Source of the DNA: Evernia prunastri
Taxonomy: Eukaryota > Ascomycota > Lecanoromycetes > Lecanorales > Parmeliaceae
NCBI GenBank assembly: GCA_003184365.1
Contig: NKYR01000087.1
Location: 62,001-126,000, forward strand
Length of the DNA stretch: 64,000 bases
Reading direction: 5' to 3'
Shown here: piece by piece, positions 1 through 11,668 of the stretch
Layout: each line of letters starts with the position of its first letter
How positions within the stretch are numbered: position 1 is the stretch's first letter
Notes under the pieces: generated by a model
Seen by the model: the letters and a program-made list of their open reading frames with translations, nothing else
Told to the model about the DNA's origin: nothing
Database searches by the model: none
Made by a program: the position numbers and the translations under genes

Positions 1-2
1 AA

Positions 3-194
3 TCCATATTTTCCATGGGGAAGAAGATCAAGATCGTTGCAGCGGCAAGAAGTGCACCTGCCAGCGCCGAATCGTCCTTGAAAAAGAAGATCGGCAGACC
101 AAGAAAGTCGATGCCTACTGCCTTCGAGAGCGCAGCCGTTAACAAGGCCCCCGCTGCTCGAGGTCGGGGCAGACCGAGGAAATCTGTGCCCTGA
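3..194 (+). CDS. AT-hook DNA-binding protein, C-terminal fragment
   Basis: The window opens inside a coding exon that ends at a TGA at 192-194; the 5' part is outside the window. The last 63 residues are rich in Lys, Arg, Ala and Pro. They contain two AT-hook cores built on Gly-Arg-Pro flanked by basic residues: KKIGRPRKS near the middle and RGRGRPRKSVP at the very C-terminus. AT-hooks bind the minor groove of AT-rich DNA, so a nuclear, chromatin-associated role is likely (family knowledge). The rest of the protein cannot be seen, so no specific function is assigned. The spacing of the two hooks (about 30 residues) and their terminal position make chance unlikely. Confidence 0.7.
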   Translation, partial: SIFSMGKKIKIVAAARSAPASAESSLKKKIGRPRKSMPTAFESAAVNKAPAARGRGRPRKSVP

Positions 195-820
195 CAATGT
201 ACAACCGTCGGTACATAAAATGTTCACAAGACTAGTATTAAGACTTGTATAATATATTCGAGGCGCTTTTACGGCGCTTATTGAGATACCCGGCGGATTT
301 CTTTCTGATCCAACAAAGTGAAAGCTCGGCTTGTGGAGCTCTGAAGCCTGGGGAGTTTTATAGTGGTCATGAAATCCTAAGATAAGGTCGGAAGGGTTGT
401 CCCCAAGGTTGTCGATGCAGCCTCTCGTAACTTGGTAGTCCAACTCTCACCTACAAAAATATATCAATCAGACCATGCTTTTTATAGTGTTGTCATGCAT
501 TGTACTAATTGAAACATGATGCTATGCTTTGTCGGTAGACCCGTTCTCTTCAGCTTTGATCCTCTGGAGAGCAGCACGCCACTGAGCTGAATGGCACTAA
601 ACCTTCCTTATCGTACACCTTGTGCTTCCACCCGTCCCATATATACACAAGTAACAGCCTCTCTCTCATTTCGCCCCCTTGGGTCTCCTTTTGCCAATAT
701 CCCAACCCCATCCTCTGAGCACTTTGACGACCTTGGGAGTGACAGCGACCGTAAGCGGTACCCTGATGAATATGAAACTTTTATGTATGGCATACGCCAG
801 CGCCAGCTGAGTCCAGATAC
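195..820. other. intergenic region, no gene seen
   Basis: This is the convergent 3' space between the AT-hook gene and the DUF1279 gene. Short ORFs on both strands (about 590-824) have no recognisable motif, and the region is otherwise plain sequence. Confidence 0.6.
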
Positions 821-1552
821 CTAGCAGCTCTCATCAGCCCGCATCCCATCTTCATAATCGGTCGTGGGCAAAAACTCACTTGCATTCTCACTCTCGTTCC
901 TCTTCTCCGCCTCCTTCACCCCGTGATCATACCCGGCGACCCCCACCTCCCCCTCCCCCTTGACGGCCTCATACCCCTCCACCTTCGTCTCCTCCCCCGC
1001 CACCCCTCCCACAGCCACGGCGCCCCGTTCCCCCTCCGCTTCGTCTTGCCCCGGCACGCGCTTCTTCTGCCACGCCTCCCGCACAGAGTCCGGCACCGCA
1101 CTCTTCACCCAATCGACCACCACGTGCTCGTAGTGCCCGATCCGGTCCGTGCCGAGGTACCGCACCGCGGCGAAACAGAAGGGGAAGTCGAGCGCCGACA
1201 GCAGCATGTAGACGCCAAAGGCCGACCAGCCGTACTCGCGGGACAGTTTCCGCAGCCGCTGCGAGAGGGAGAGGGAGGGCGTCGGGGAGTTGAGGGACGG
1301 GGTGGGGTCGTAGGGAGCTTTGTGAGGGGGTTTCGTGGCGTAGGGGCGTCTGGGGGCGTGGGCGGAGAGGAAGGGTTTGCGGCGGGGAGCACGTGTGAGG
1401 TGGTGGGAAAGAGGACGGCGGCCGGTGGTGCGGGCTAAGAGGTTCAGGAGGGGAGAGGGATGGGTTGGGGAGGTTCGAGGTGCGGTATTGAAGGTTTGTT
1501 GAAGGGCGGAGCGGAGGTAGGGGGAGTTGCGGAGGAGCTGGAATGGCCTCAT
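821..1552 (-). CDS. mitochondrial DUF1279 protein (Nat2/FAM210-like)
   Basis: This is a single-exon gene of 243 residues. The first ~75 residues are rich in Arg, Ser, Thr and Pro with almost no acidic residues, as expected for a mitochondrial presequence. Residues ~97-155 form the DUF1279 core: an amphipathic start (LRKLSREYGWSAFGVYMLLS), a hydrophobic segment and the GTDRIGHYE region, matching the single-membrane-helix domain of yeast Nat2 and metazoan FAM210A/B. The C-terminal ~90 residues are acidic and Gly-rich, of low complexity. The family is a mitochondrial inner-membrane protein of poorly defined function; the acetyltransferase name of the yeast member is historical. The ATG at 1550-1552 is the first in frame and precedes the presequence. 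The GC-rich antisense ORF over 923-1438 is a codon-bias shadow. Confidence 0.85.
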   Translation of the reverse strand: MRPFQLLRNSPYLRSALQQTFNTAPRTSPTHPSPLLNLLARTTGRRPLSHHLTRAPRRKPFLSAHAPRRPYATKPPHKAPYDPTPSLNSPTPSLSLSQRLRKLSREYGWSAFGVYMLLSALDFPFCFAAVRYLGTDRIGHYEHVVVDWVKSAVPDSVREAWQKKRVPGQDEAEGERGAVAVGGVAGEETKVEGYEAVKGEGEVGVAGYDHGVKEAEKRNESENASEFLPTTDYEDGMRADESC

Positions 1553-4500
1553 GGTCGGGGGGAGAATTCGTTATGGGTGTGTGTGGTTCCGGCGGCGACG
1601 TTCTCGCTTGACTTGTTCAAGGCTGCTGCCCTGTGGCAGAATTGGGGACTAGAACGGAGATTGTCATCTTCTTCGCGCAGGCATCGGCCGGGCACTTTAT
1701 GCCAAGAAATGTTCGTGCTGTCCAGAAGTAAGTTCCTTAATAGAGCAAGGACAGCGGAGAAATCCCGAGGTTTGTCCGCCAAATGTGACCCTGCAATCAA
1801 CTTAGCGCCGTCGGCGCCCTCCAAACCTAAAATAAGTAATAACTTCAGTGTAGAATATATGAGGGAATGGTAGTGTCTATAAGCTACTCGACAAGGTCCG
1901 TTATGAAGACTTCGACATAGTTTCATAGCCAAGTCCTTGGTGTAGAGAAAGAAATCTTCTAATATTCTTTACCCGGCTAAATACTACGCCAAAACAATTG
2001 CTTGGACTAATACGCTTTTAGATCCGTTTCGAACTTGTGCCATAAGGTATTTGAATGCAGTTTTGTTCGACAAACCTTCAATAATGTCTAGGTTTTCAGA
2101 GCATCTCTTTACTTTGCTTTACCTCCACAGTCTCTCACCTCAGGGTCGCCTTCCGAGAGTAGTGTGATTGCATAGGATTTGCTGGCCATTTCACACAGGA
2201 AATGGCCCAGACTATATACTACTATCTGTCGCATATATCTAAGTACAGGAAGCTTCTAGCGAAGGCGGAACGAGACCGCTGCCAAGCCGTTGCTAAGCAA
2301 GGCAACATAGCCGAAATATTACAGTAGGTTCAGGGCTTGGCTAACCTGCGCATAAGGCTGAGTCACGTGGACCCCGCCGAGATTAACGGCTTGGTGGGAA
2401 GGATGACGGGAGCAACAAGATCACAGAAACCTTCAACATCTTCCCTACATAATCTGGAAGACTGTCCGTCCCGGAGCGTTTCTCACTCCGGCAAGCAGGC
2501 TGTCTTTCGTACCTAGTATGGTTAAGGGTTAGACCTCCATCACTTACTTGATCAGGCTCTTTATACTTCCATTCTTTGACTTGCATGGCACAGGTGGGTT
2601 TACGTGCATTCCGGGTTTCCTTCCATGCGTGGAAGAGTAGGTATGGGATCTGACGCTCACTTTAGGTATTTCGTACCTCTGTACTCTGTCCTAATAATAA
2701 GAGGGGCCCTTCTGCGACCACTTGTTCCCCTGAGATTTCACGCTAGGCACGCAACGTAGAAATCGATATTCAGGAGAATAACAGAAGACAAGTGGTCACA
2801 GAAGGTCAGAAAGGGACCCTGATCAGTCATCATTGAATTGGTTTTTGCAAAGCCATTGGTCTACGAGTACTGCTTAAAAGTCTCCCAGCGGATAAGAAAT
2901 TTGCACGGGGTCAAAGCGTTTTGTTCAATTATTCAATGTTAGCTTCTGTTTTGTCTAACTTTTCTCAGCTCCACGTTCAGAAAATAAGAAGCCCACTTCA
3001 CCACTAGAACCAGCGCCATTAGGATTCGAACCTAACACAAACTAAATACCTCCAGACCACACGTTCTCCTTTGATGCTACTCCAAAGTGAAGTTCCTCTA
3101 ACTGTGAATGGTTATGCTTGCGACTAACATTGTCATTATTGAGGCACAGTAGGTTGTGTATAGAGAGAGACATGCTGGAGAAAAGGCTTTTTTCACACAA
3201 TTTTGTGGTTTCGCTGCCAGCTGATACAGCGGATCATGCCAATATGCAATGGTCTCTTTTTGACTACCTCAAACAAGGTTTGGAGAATTTTTTCGTGCCT
3301 TTGGAAATTGTAGCGATCGCTTGTGGAGAGAGTGAGGTGGTTGGAAGTTTGATTGGGATGAAAACCATTGGCATACGTGATTGATTGATGGATGATGAAT
3401 GATGAAGAGTTTTATCATGAATTCAATGTAAGGTATTATTATAATGTATTATTCTTACCCGTCTACCATATCGGCAGCAGCTAGATCCGAAAGTGGCGCA
3501 AGGTACGGTACTCATGATTAGATGCATGCATGGTAGAGTACGTGAGGTTGAGAGCTTCAGAGGTTGAGAAGTAGAGAGGTTGAGGTAAGGTAAGTACTGT
3601 ACTGTACGGAGTAGCTGTCGAGGGTGTTTGGGCAGCAAGCTATGTAGCCGGGTTTTTAAAGTTCAACCTTGTGGCTGACTGCCGGGAAGCTAGAGCTGTC
3701 ATATTTTACTTTAAAAAAAACAATTCATATTTTCTTCCATTTATTATTTCCCAAATCCCAATGTACAATCACTACGGCTCCCCACGGAAGTGATGAAAAT
3801 CATTCGAAAAGTATGAATCCATGATCGACAGCAGGCGTTCCCGCCAACGGGATACCGTGTAATTTGGATATCTGCAGGGAGAAGAATAAAGTAGCCTACC
3901 ATCCTACCTACTGTAGCGACATCTTCCTGCTTGAGCCTCAACTTTCCAATTTTCGGCAGGTCCAACATGGCATTGTCTAGTAGCCTCATGTCCATGACCA
4001 TGACCATGTCCCTGTCCCTTTCGACCTGAATAATTAAATTAAAATTGCATCTGCTGTCCACAAAAGCATAAGCTCGACAACAGCGTTCAAAACAACACTG
4101 ACAATTAGCATTTGGTCACGATAATCCCGGCCCTTATCAACACAAGTCCACCGAGGCCAAGTCAATCAGGTCAGGTAAGGTAAGGCAATGTAAGGTATGT
4201 TGATTGTTGTTCACTGACCCGAATCCTTACCCAAATTGCACATTGACATGAGCGGTATAATGGTATTTAGCTTTGGCTAGATAGTTCTTCCCGCCAAGAA
4301 ACTAGCTTTGAGGACGACGGTTGGATTCCAACCGGGCTATTATACCTATCGCCAACCCGTTTGATGTGATTTAGATCCTGCGACTGGTGTAAGGGTTGTC
4401 TCTACTCCGATAGTCGAGGTCAGAAGGATAAAATTTGAGCTTTGAGGTGGGGGTGAATATGGGTATGTAGGGAGGATATCGCATGTGATATGGGAAGTCC

Positions 4501-5628
4501 CCTCGATAGCGCCAAATCCCACCGGCACGTCAAGTTTTTCCGGGCGAAAGAGGAAGAATTCAACCTCCAAACTTGCGAGGGTTGACGAGTAAAGTGGAAG
4601 TTTTCAGCGCCACCAACAACAACCACGGCCTGAGACTTTCGCCACATGACCTCCACATGACCTCCACATGACTTTCATAAACAAAAACCCAGAAAACGAA
4701 ACTTTTACATCTTTCTTCTTTGTTGCTCAAGTTTGATACTGGTACCTGGCTTAGGGTATAGGTAAAATGGAGACTGATGCCAAGACCCGACTCATCATCT
4801 ACGGGTTGAGTGGGGGAGGAAATGGCTTAAGACTTAAGATGAATAAGGTAATGTAGTAGTATCTTTAGGTCATCCTACGTTTCTGAACCACGCTTACGCT
4901 TAGTAACCTAATTGCCTTGCCTTGCCTTGCCTCGCCTTGCCTTACCTTGCCTTACCTTGCCTTGCCTTACTTGCCTCGTCTTGTCTTTCCCTTTACTCTG
5001 CGGACATACTATGAGCGCAACTGTAAAGTAGTTGCTGAACCGCGCCTACTATCCAACCAGCAGTATTGTTTGGCTTCGCTAACCTCGCATTGCTCATATA
5101 TACTTTGCTTGATCTCTTCGAACTACCTTTTCAGGGCCAGTACTAATTTTACTCTTACGGATTTTGAGAGAATTTCTTCGCCTGTGATTCTTTATCCGAC
5201 CAAGGCATTAAGCTGTCAAGTAGCGTTGTCACATGCATCATGCAGGGCACCCCAAACAGAAATCTCCAGGTGCCCAATCTTATACTTGCCTAACTTTGCC
5301 CTTTCCCCACACGATTCTTTGTTGCTTGCCGTCGACGTTGCACGGACCTCGTCCTGCAAGCTGTCTGACGGGCGCGACGGCTGTCTCAGGCTCTGATACG
5401 TATTAGGCCTGCTCCCGTGGAGCGTCTGCCAACGGTTAATGCAGCATCATTGCTTGTCCCTTCGACTTTATGCGACTGCTTTTGACCTTCCATGGGTGTT
5501 ACTTGCCTCGTTCTATGCTTTCCCATATCCGAACCTTCTACGCGAGTCTAAAGCCCTGGATGTGTGATGGGCATTTAGTGGGTCATCTCGTACCAAGTCC
5601 TTCATGTTTGCTTGGCTTCTTCAACTCC
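1553..5628. other. 4 kb gene-poor region
   Basis: No convincing gene is visible on either strand; all ORFs are short and lack motifs. Small repeats occur: three copies of an 11-mer (ccacatgacct) at about 4642-4673, TAAGG-type runs near 3583 and 4172, and the CCTTG microsatellite annotated separately. A perfect pol III B-box-like sequence lies on the minus strand near 3020-3035, but no tRNA could be folded around it. Confidence 0.6.
4912..4980. repeat. CCTTG pentanucleotide microsatellite
   Basis: About thirteen tandem copies of CCTTG (variants CCTCG, CCTTA) run through this stretch. They create a repetitive Leu/Pro/Cys/Ala-coding ORF that is not a gene. Confidence 0.9.
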
Positions 5629-5636
5629 TATATAAA
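5629..5636 (+). promoter_or_regulatory. TATA box of the 5766 gene
   Basis: TATATAAA lies about 130 bp upstream of the proposed ATG at 5766 and is followed by a pyrimidine-rich leader, as expected for a fungal core promoter. It also argues against translation starting at the upstream ATG at 5604. Confidence 0.55.
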
Positions 5637-5765
5637 CCGGGTGCCTATCTCTCTTGCCAGTCTTTTGCCGTATCCGCCTCTCTTCCTCTGCTATCAAGCC
5701 GTGTTGCCTTCCTCTCCATCTCGATAGCAATCCTTTTGTTTTTGGCTCGACCTTCACTCCGCAAA

Positions 5766-6131
5766 ATGGGTGGCCAGGCTTCGAATCAACTGACGGTAGC
5801 AAGCGCTCTCGAGATAGCCAAAGACAACCAGAACGGACAAATTCCTCCAGCCGTTACTCAAATGCTTGAGAGAAACATTGGGGATATTTGGCGTCGTATA
5901 CAGGCCCAACCTTCGACGTATATAATGACGAGAGAGGAGTTCGCCGTGTTCACTTACTACCGCAGTCGGTATGATAACAATGCAGTGGCACAGCAAGCCG
6001 TCGCTAGGTTCTGGAACCATTACAATGGCGATACTCCACGGGTCGATGGCGCACGGTCATCTTCTAGTACGCCATCGGCTTCTGGCGGCCCGTCCTCCCC
6101 TCGCGGACAAGGTTCTTCTGGAGGCCGATAG
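5766..6131 (+). CDS. small fungal protein of unknown function
   Basis: This is a single-exon protein of 121 residues. It has a helical N-terminal ~100 residues with a conserved-looking stretch (REEFAVFTYYRSRYDNN, then AVARFWNHY) and a Ser/Gly/Pro-rich tail ending SSGGR. I recognise no catalytic or binding motif, and no signal peptide or membrane segment is visible. The ORF extends upstream in frame to 5604, but the TATA box at 5629 and the pyrimidine-rich leader place the transcript start downstream of that ATG, so 5766 is preferred. The aromatic-rich core and clean stop support a real gene. The function is unknown. Confidence 0.6.
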   Translation: MGGQASNQLTVASALEIAKDNQNGQIPPAVTQMLERNIGDIWRRIQAQPSTYIMTREEFAVFTYYRSRYDNNAVAQQAVARFWNHYNGDTPRVDGARSSSSTPSASGGPSSPRGQGSSGGR

Positions 6132-7259
6132 GTTTCGAGCGTCAGATCCATCACCAGAACGCTGCATTATTGGTTACCATGGCATCTTAGCCGCATCTCT
6201 TCCGCCACTGGGACCAATCACATAAGTCAATCTCTCCCCTCTACCTGGTTCCTTATCTCATCTCCTCGGCTCCTCGGTTCATATTTCGTTCCACCCCACT
6301 CCCGGTCTACGTAAACAACACGGCGAATAAGATCAAGCTGACGGCGGTGTTCTACCACCGGGATCCCGAAAGAAAATCTTTGAGCGGCATTATTGTTCGA
6401 CCAACTCCACTTGCTCTAAGTGCGCTCCCGATGCATGCACTTGCATGAAGGAATATCCCTCATCTTATCCATGCTTCCCGCTACCGAAATGGTTTTTTCT
6501 TCAGGGTCCTTCGACATGTTCCTAATTGAGGTGCGGATGACATCGCCGCAAACGCCAATCAAAGCGCTAGTGCCGAATAGACGCGCTCTGACAATCCGCC
6601 GCCATTGGCCTATTGAAGCCTTAGCGTTCAATATCGGACGCCCCGAACTCCACCTTTGCATCGATGAGCGCCCTTCCTTAACTACTTTTTGTACAGAGTT
6701 AGCGTGCGATCAACGACCACGTTTCACTACCCGCGCAACTGTTGCCCTCTGATAGGCGTTTACAGCGTTTGTCTCAAGAGGCTGTTATGCTCAAAAAGGT
6801 GGATGGCTTGTAGGAATACATTCTTCGCGGGAAGCTGGAATGCGCCTCCCACAGAATACCCGCACCCCTCTTCCCCATGAAACTCTCGTGACTGCAATCA
6901 CACATCAGATTTTGGAAGCACAAACTGGCTGTATATCTCCCAATAACGCCTCACAATCAAGATCCTATCCGGTGCACTGGGTCAAGCTCCAGAGCTTTAA
7001 GAGTGAGATGAAGTGGTGCGACATAAGTATTTTACTTAGGTGCCGAAGAGTTGAGGTTGGGAGGCTGGGACAGTATGTTCGACATTTATGGTACGACTCA
7101 ACGGGGCTGGAGGAAATGCATAAAGATCGTGTGGAGTAACAAGCTCCCTTTCGATGGTCCACGCCTTCGTGGTTCCTAAGCTGTCACCGTGCTTGTCACC
7201 CATCAGTCTCAATTGTCGCCGCTGTACTCCACCAAACAGTCACCGCTCTCCGCAACGCC
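6132..7259. other. intergenic region, no gene seen
   Basis: Only short overlapping ORFs on both strands (6416-7162) are present, none with a motif, start context or splice logic that I can support. Confidence 0.55.
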
Positions 7260-8771
7260 ATGCCTTGGTTCACAAGATGCATCAACTGCATCAATGCCTT
7301 CTGTGCACTACTTGTATTGTCTCACCCAACGGCAGGGACAGGATTCGTTCCGCGAGATATCGCAGCCGGCGAGGCTATCTCACGTCATGCTTGCGCCCCC
7401 GCGGTGCCAGATGTCAGTGATTTATCAGTGCGTCTCCTCCAATAGGTTGTTGTAAAATCTCTACTGACATGATCCAGATCATTGCCGATGTTTGCAATCA
7501 GACTCTTGCCAATGATACCTGTTCCGACCAGATGTGGGTGCTTTGGTCAACCATCCCAGGTCCAAAGTCCTGTGCTGATTACCTGTCAGGACCGCAAACA
7601 TTCAACAATCTGCCATCAAGACCTGTGACCTGTACTTCGGTCTCTTGGTCAATTGCTTGATGGCCAACAATGACGATCACACGGCTTGTTCCGATTCACT
7701 CTTTGGCTACCAAGACTGCAACAATTACACGTCAGTCATCTCTGAGACACGTGCTTTCCCTTTCTCTGATCACCCCACAGAATGCAAGCTTACGCCTACT
7801 GCGGCTGCTATTACACCCTCCCAGAACCACTAGCCGAATGCGCCAATGAACAACTTCAGCCCCAGTCTCAAGATACAACAATGGTCCAAGCGACCCCGGC
7901 GCCTGCGACTGCCCCAGCACCCGGCTCAGGCATTGTACCCAGCGCCGTGAGCGCCGACAAAGAAACCACGCCGACTGTCCTCCCCGTCAACGGAGGAGCC
8001 GCATCCCCATCCAGCCGAAGCACCGTCACGTTCTCAGATCCCCTAGTCCCAAGCGGCCCCACGCTCACCACCTCACTAAAACCCGCTGTACCCTTTAACG
8101 ATCCCCAAATCGCCTGGACCTCGAATGCAGCACCAAAAACGGGTGACGAGCCCATCACCGTCGTACTGACACACACAACCACCTTCACCGCGGCTGGGTA
8201 CACGGTGACTGCAACGATCACTCCTGCTTTCATCAGCACCGTGTATCCATGCGCAGACAACGGCGGCGGCGTAACGCTTGCAGCTCTAATACCAGCAGCG
8301 TCGGCGCCTACTATCCCCACGGCAATGGCGCTGGCACCTATAGGTCGCGGACCCTTCGCGTCACATTCCGCCGCCTTAGCAGAGAGCACGAGAGCAAGCA
8401 TAGGGGACGGAACAACATCGGAACAAACCGGTAGTCAGGAGGCATCTGTCACCACTCCGTCCGTAGCGGCGTCGGCGCAAAGCACGGAAGCAAGCATAGC
8501 GGACGGGACAATGACGGAACGAATCAATGGTCAGGAGACATCTGTCACCACTCCGTCCATAGCGACGCCAGCGCAGAGCACAGAAGCAAGCATTGCGGAC
8601 GGGAGCATGACGGAACAAACCGGTAGTCAGGAGACATCGGCCACCTCCCCATCTGTGGTAGCGGCGCTGGCGCCGAGTACGAGCGTCGTTGGCGGGCCAT
8701 CCGAGGCTACAGCGGGGAAGAACGGGACTGCGGCGTGCGCGAAGTGTAGGAGGAGGTCGAGGATATTTTGA
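7260..8771 (+). CDS. secreted Cys-rich, Ser/Thr-rich repeat protein
   Basis: There are four exons, 7260-7427, 7478-7533, 7590-7730 and 7781-8771. The introns are 50, 56 and 50 bp with GTGCGT, GTGGGT and GTCAGT donors, and splicing restores one frame of 451 residues. The N-terminus carries a hydrophobic stretch (FCALLVLSHPTAGTG) consistent with a signal peptide. Residues ~45-140 hold about ten Cys, including a C-G-C-Y-Y-T segment, and an N-glycosylation site (CNQTL), resembling small fungal extracellular Cys domains without a firm family match. The remaining ~300 residues are Ser/Thr/Pro/Ala-rich and presumably O-glycosylated, with three 32-residue repeats. The C-terminus is basic and not hydrophobic, so a GPI anchor is unlikely. 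Likely role: secreted or cell-wall protein of unknown function. The exon joins are by-eye inference but fit frame, GT/AG and branch sites. Confidence 0.7.
8385..8672 (+). repeat. three in-frame 96-bp repeats (32 residues each)
   Basis: Units begin at 8385, 8481 and 8577, exactly 96 bp apart, and encode variants of a STEASIADG...TSVTTPS module. They are highly similar in nucleotides, which suggests recent expansion. The exact multiple of three keeps the frame open. Confidence 0.9.
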
Positions 8772-9234
8772 GAGAGGGTTGTTGGTTTTCTTGTTTGTGG
8801 GCTTGGGCAGGTTCACGGAGGATTATGGTTTGTTTGTCTACTTGGGTTTTTTTGAGAAGAGTGAGACGTAGGGTGAAGGAGTGAGGGTCGTGTGTTGCCG
8901 GGGGGTGGAATGCAGGATAGTCGATATTGTTTTGGGGCTATCGCTTGGGGAGAACCGTGTTGAAGCTTTGACTCTCAGCTAGTGATGATGGAATTAAAAT
9001 GTGGTAATGGATTAGATGATTATCCATCATTAGGAGCTAGTCACAATAGACCAAAGGTCATGTTGCTCTGTTGATATAATTTCCTATCCAACTATAGAGG
9101 TCTTCACAAAGGGTATAGCTTCCAATAATAATAACAAAAACAAAGAACAAAAAGGCAGGGGGGGGGAAAGGAAAAAACTCCCAGGTCCCAGACCAACCCC
9201 TGCCCACCAAAAGCTATCTAAAGCCCGACTCCCC
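8772..9234. other. convergent 3' intergenic region
   Basis: This is the space between the ends of the secreted repeat protein gene and the MFS transporter gene. No further gene is seen; an A-rich and G-rich homopolymer stretch lies near 9128-9175. Confidence 0.6.
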
Positions 9235-11668
9235 TCACTTTTCACCACCGCCCGTCTCCCCCTCAACCCGGTCTTCAGTATCCGCACCAACAGGCGCAGG
9301 CTGCGCCTTCGCTGTCGGCGCAAACTTACTCCTCGCCCTAATCTTTGCCCCATACTTCCAAAAAACGACCGGGATGGGCACGAGCACAAGCGCGACGCAG
9401 CCGAGGAGCGTGCCGGCCCAGTTCACGCCGAGCGCGTCGAACATGTACGTGGCAAACAAGGGGAAAACGGCGCCGAAGAGAGAGCGCAGGAAGGTGTTTG
9501 CTGCTATGGCTGAGGCGGCGCTGGAAAAGAGAGCATGGTCAGTTTAAAGGTTGAATGGGAAGAGTGCGGGGATAGGTAACTTACAACATGAGATACGAGT
9601 CTACGAGGTAGTTGAGCGATTGAAGGAAAATGGAAAGTAAGCCAAAGCCAGTGAAAAGGCCGGATAGCGTGGGTACGATCCAGTCTGGATTATGACTCTC
9701 GAATTAGTCTTGCTTGTCTGAGGGTTATAGCGAGCCTCGGGACACGTCTAGAGATCGAAAACTGCCAAGGCATGTCTCAACACTCGACCCTTGATGAAAA
9801 GGGAAGAAAGATGAGACTCCAAGAATACGTACGGATATCTGCTCTGTAGCCGGACCATCCGAACCAGAAAAGACCTAAGGTGAACGAAACACCGCCAGCG
9901 ATAGCGGGTGGAAGACGCCATTCTGGGATTGTGACATTGTTATTCGCGGCCAACTTCTTAGCGTAGGATCTCTGAGTGGACACGATGTATAGACCAGAGA
10001 GTATCATGCCAAAAACCATACCGAAGTAAGGCAATCCGCCCACACCTTGGTTCATGTGATGAATCTGCTGAAAGACGATAGGATAGGCGGTGAGAAACAG
10101 GTAGAGGAGGCCGTAGATGAAGGCCATATAAACACTGAGAAGCAAGACGATAGGCTCAGTAACAAGGAGCCGCAGCGGTCGGCTGAAATTCTTAGTAACG
10201 AGCTCGCGAAAATCGACTTCGATCTCTTCTTGCTTAGCATGGATCCCCCAGTTCAAGGTACGACGACGCAATTCGCTGGCTTTTTGGACAAGTACGATTG
10301 GTGGATACGTTTCTTCAAGAAACAAAATATTAAGGCCGAGGGCTAGGAACCCCATCAAGGCAGCGAAGTATTCGGTCCATCGCCATCCGAGATTCTTGTT
10401 CATGGTAGTAAAACCACCAATGAACGGTGCGAGGAGGGGTCCTGTGAAGACAGTCATCGAGAAGACTGTAACTGCGAGACCACGAGTACGGTTGTTGAAC
10501 ATATCAGAAAAGACTGCAGCCACGACGGCGAGAGGACAGGACCCGAAGACACCACCAAAGAATCGGCAGATCAAAACCGTTTGCAGGTCTTTTCCTACGG
10601 CGCTTCCGATCGAAAATATGGAGAAACCAAACATGGCGATAATCAATGGGAGTTTCCTGCCTTTCAGCTCTGACAGTGGGGCCCACAGAATTGGACCGCA
10701 AGCGAATCCCAAGACATAGAGGGATACTCCAAGTACTCCCACCTCAGCAGACACATGAAATTGCCGAGCGACAGCTATCGTAGCTGCAGAGAAAATACTA
10801 CTCGCAAAAGCGGCTGTCAACTACACCAATTCGGAGTAAGCATTTCTCTTCTGAGACGGACTCCTGAGTCCGAATGTTTTGCGGAGCAGGGACAGATGCC
10901 TGCTCCCCAAGCATGTCATAGGAGCCGAGAAGATTTTTGAGACGGAAGAACAAAACTCGGAAAGAATACTTACAGTTGTGTAGCCTAAAATTACTGCAAG
11001 GAACATTCTAGCTATAGCATAAGTAACAGACTCGTCAACAGTCTATGTCGGAGCACAGCACTCACTTTTTACGTAGCGGCCAATTCTGCGGATGCATTGG
11101 GTCGTCCGGTCCATCAAATTCAACGACGTATCTGAATAAGTCGCAATCAGCATCATTCTTTTAGGGTGCTTCCAGAGCTGAAAGATATGTCTCGGGAGCC
11201 GACAACATTCTCGGCTCTCTAAACACAACACGACGAGAAGGGCAATGACTGGTCAGACAAGAAGACTTACTCTTCCTGTGCTGGCAATGGTTGCGGATAT
11301 TCCTTGCCTCCACCGAAATTGGGCAATGGTTTCTTCGATTTCCGCGACGTGATAGTCCTCCCTACAGTAGTACTGTGTTGCGTCCTGTGCGTTTCTATAC
11401 GATCGAGCTCGGTTGGATGTCTGTCAATGTCTCGCTGAGTGTTCACTCTTGACATGCTGATCGGTTCTCGAACAATTGAAGCGGAGGCAGAAGATGCCGA
11501 CGAGCCTAAGGACGTTGTCGTACCTCGTCGCTCGACTATAGTAGAATCAGGTTCAGGGGTCTGTACCTGCTCTAGTCTTCTTGGTGCGTCAGGAGAAATG
11601 CTCGTTGGAAAACGTTCTGGGCCGGCATCGCGCTCTACCTTCTCGAGGTCTCGATCGACGACATCCAT
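9235..11668 (-). CDS. MFS drug:H+ antiporter (DHA1, Tpo/Flu1-like)
   Basis: Six exons on the minus strand (11271-11668, 11066-11131, 10974-11007, 9833-10820, 9585-9684, 9235-9520) join in frame into 623 residues; all donors are GTAAG/GTGAGT/GTACGT type. The first ~150 residues are a Ser/Thr/Arg-rich cytosolic tail, followed by the PQNWPLRKK element that typically precedes TM1 in this subfamily. Twelve hydrophobic helices follow. Family landmarks are visible: APLSELKGRKLPL (motif A), the GGVFGSCPLAVV segment, FTGPLLAPFIGGF (motif C of antiporters) and the FLEETY motif after TM6. DHA1 members of this type export drugs, polyamines and other amphiphiles across the plasma membrane; the substrate cannot be read from sequence. 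The last ~30 residues are a charged cytosolic tail. Its neighbours do not suggest a biosynthetic cluster. Confidence 0.9.

Noticed and set aside
923..1438. 171-codon plus-strand ORF opposite the DUF1279 gene
   Set aside because: It is Pro/Arg/Gly/His low complexity caused by GC-rich third positions of the real minus-strand gene.
1549..1932. 127-codon minus-strand ORF upstream of the DUF1279 gene
   Set aside because: It overlaps that gene's start and leader and shows no motif or plausible splice relation.
2985..3100. Possible tRNA on the minus strand (perfect B-box and a closing T-arm near 3020-3035)
   Set aside because: The T-arm pairs, but no matching acceptor 5' half, D-arm or A-box is found at class I or class II distance, so at most it is a relic.
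5604..5765. Upstream in-frame start for the small protein at 5766
   Set aside because: A TATA box at 5629 lies inside this extension and the leader is pyrimidine-rich, so the extension is probably untranscribed or 5' UTR.
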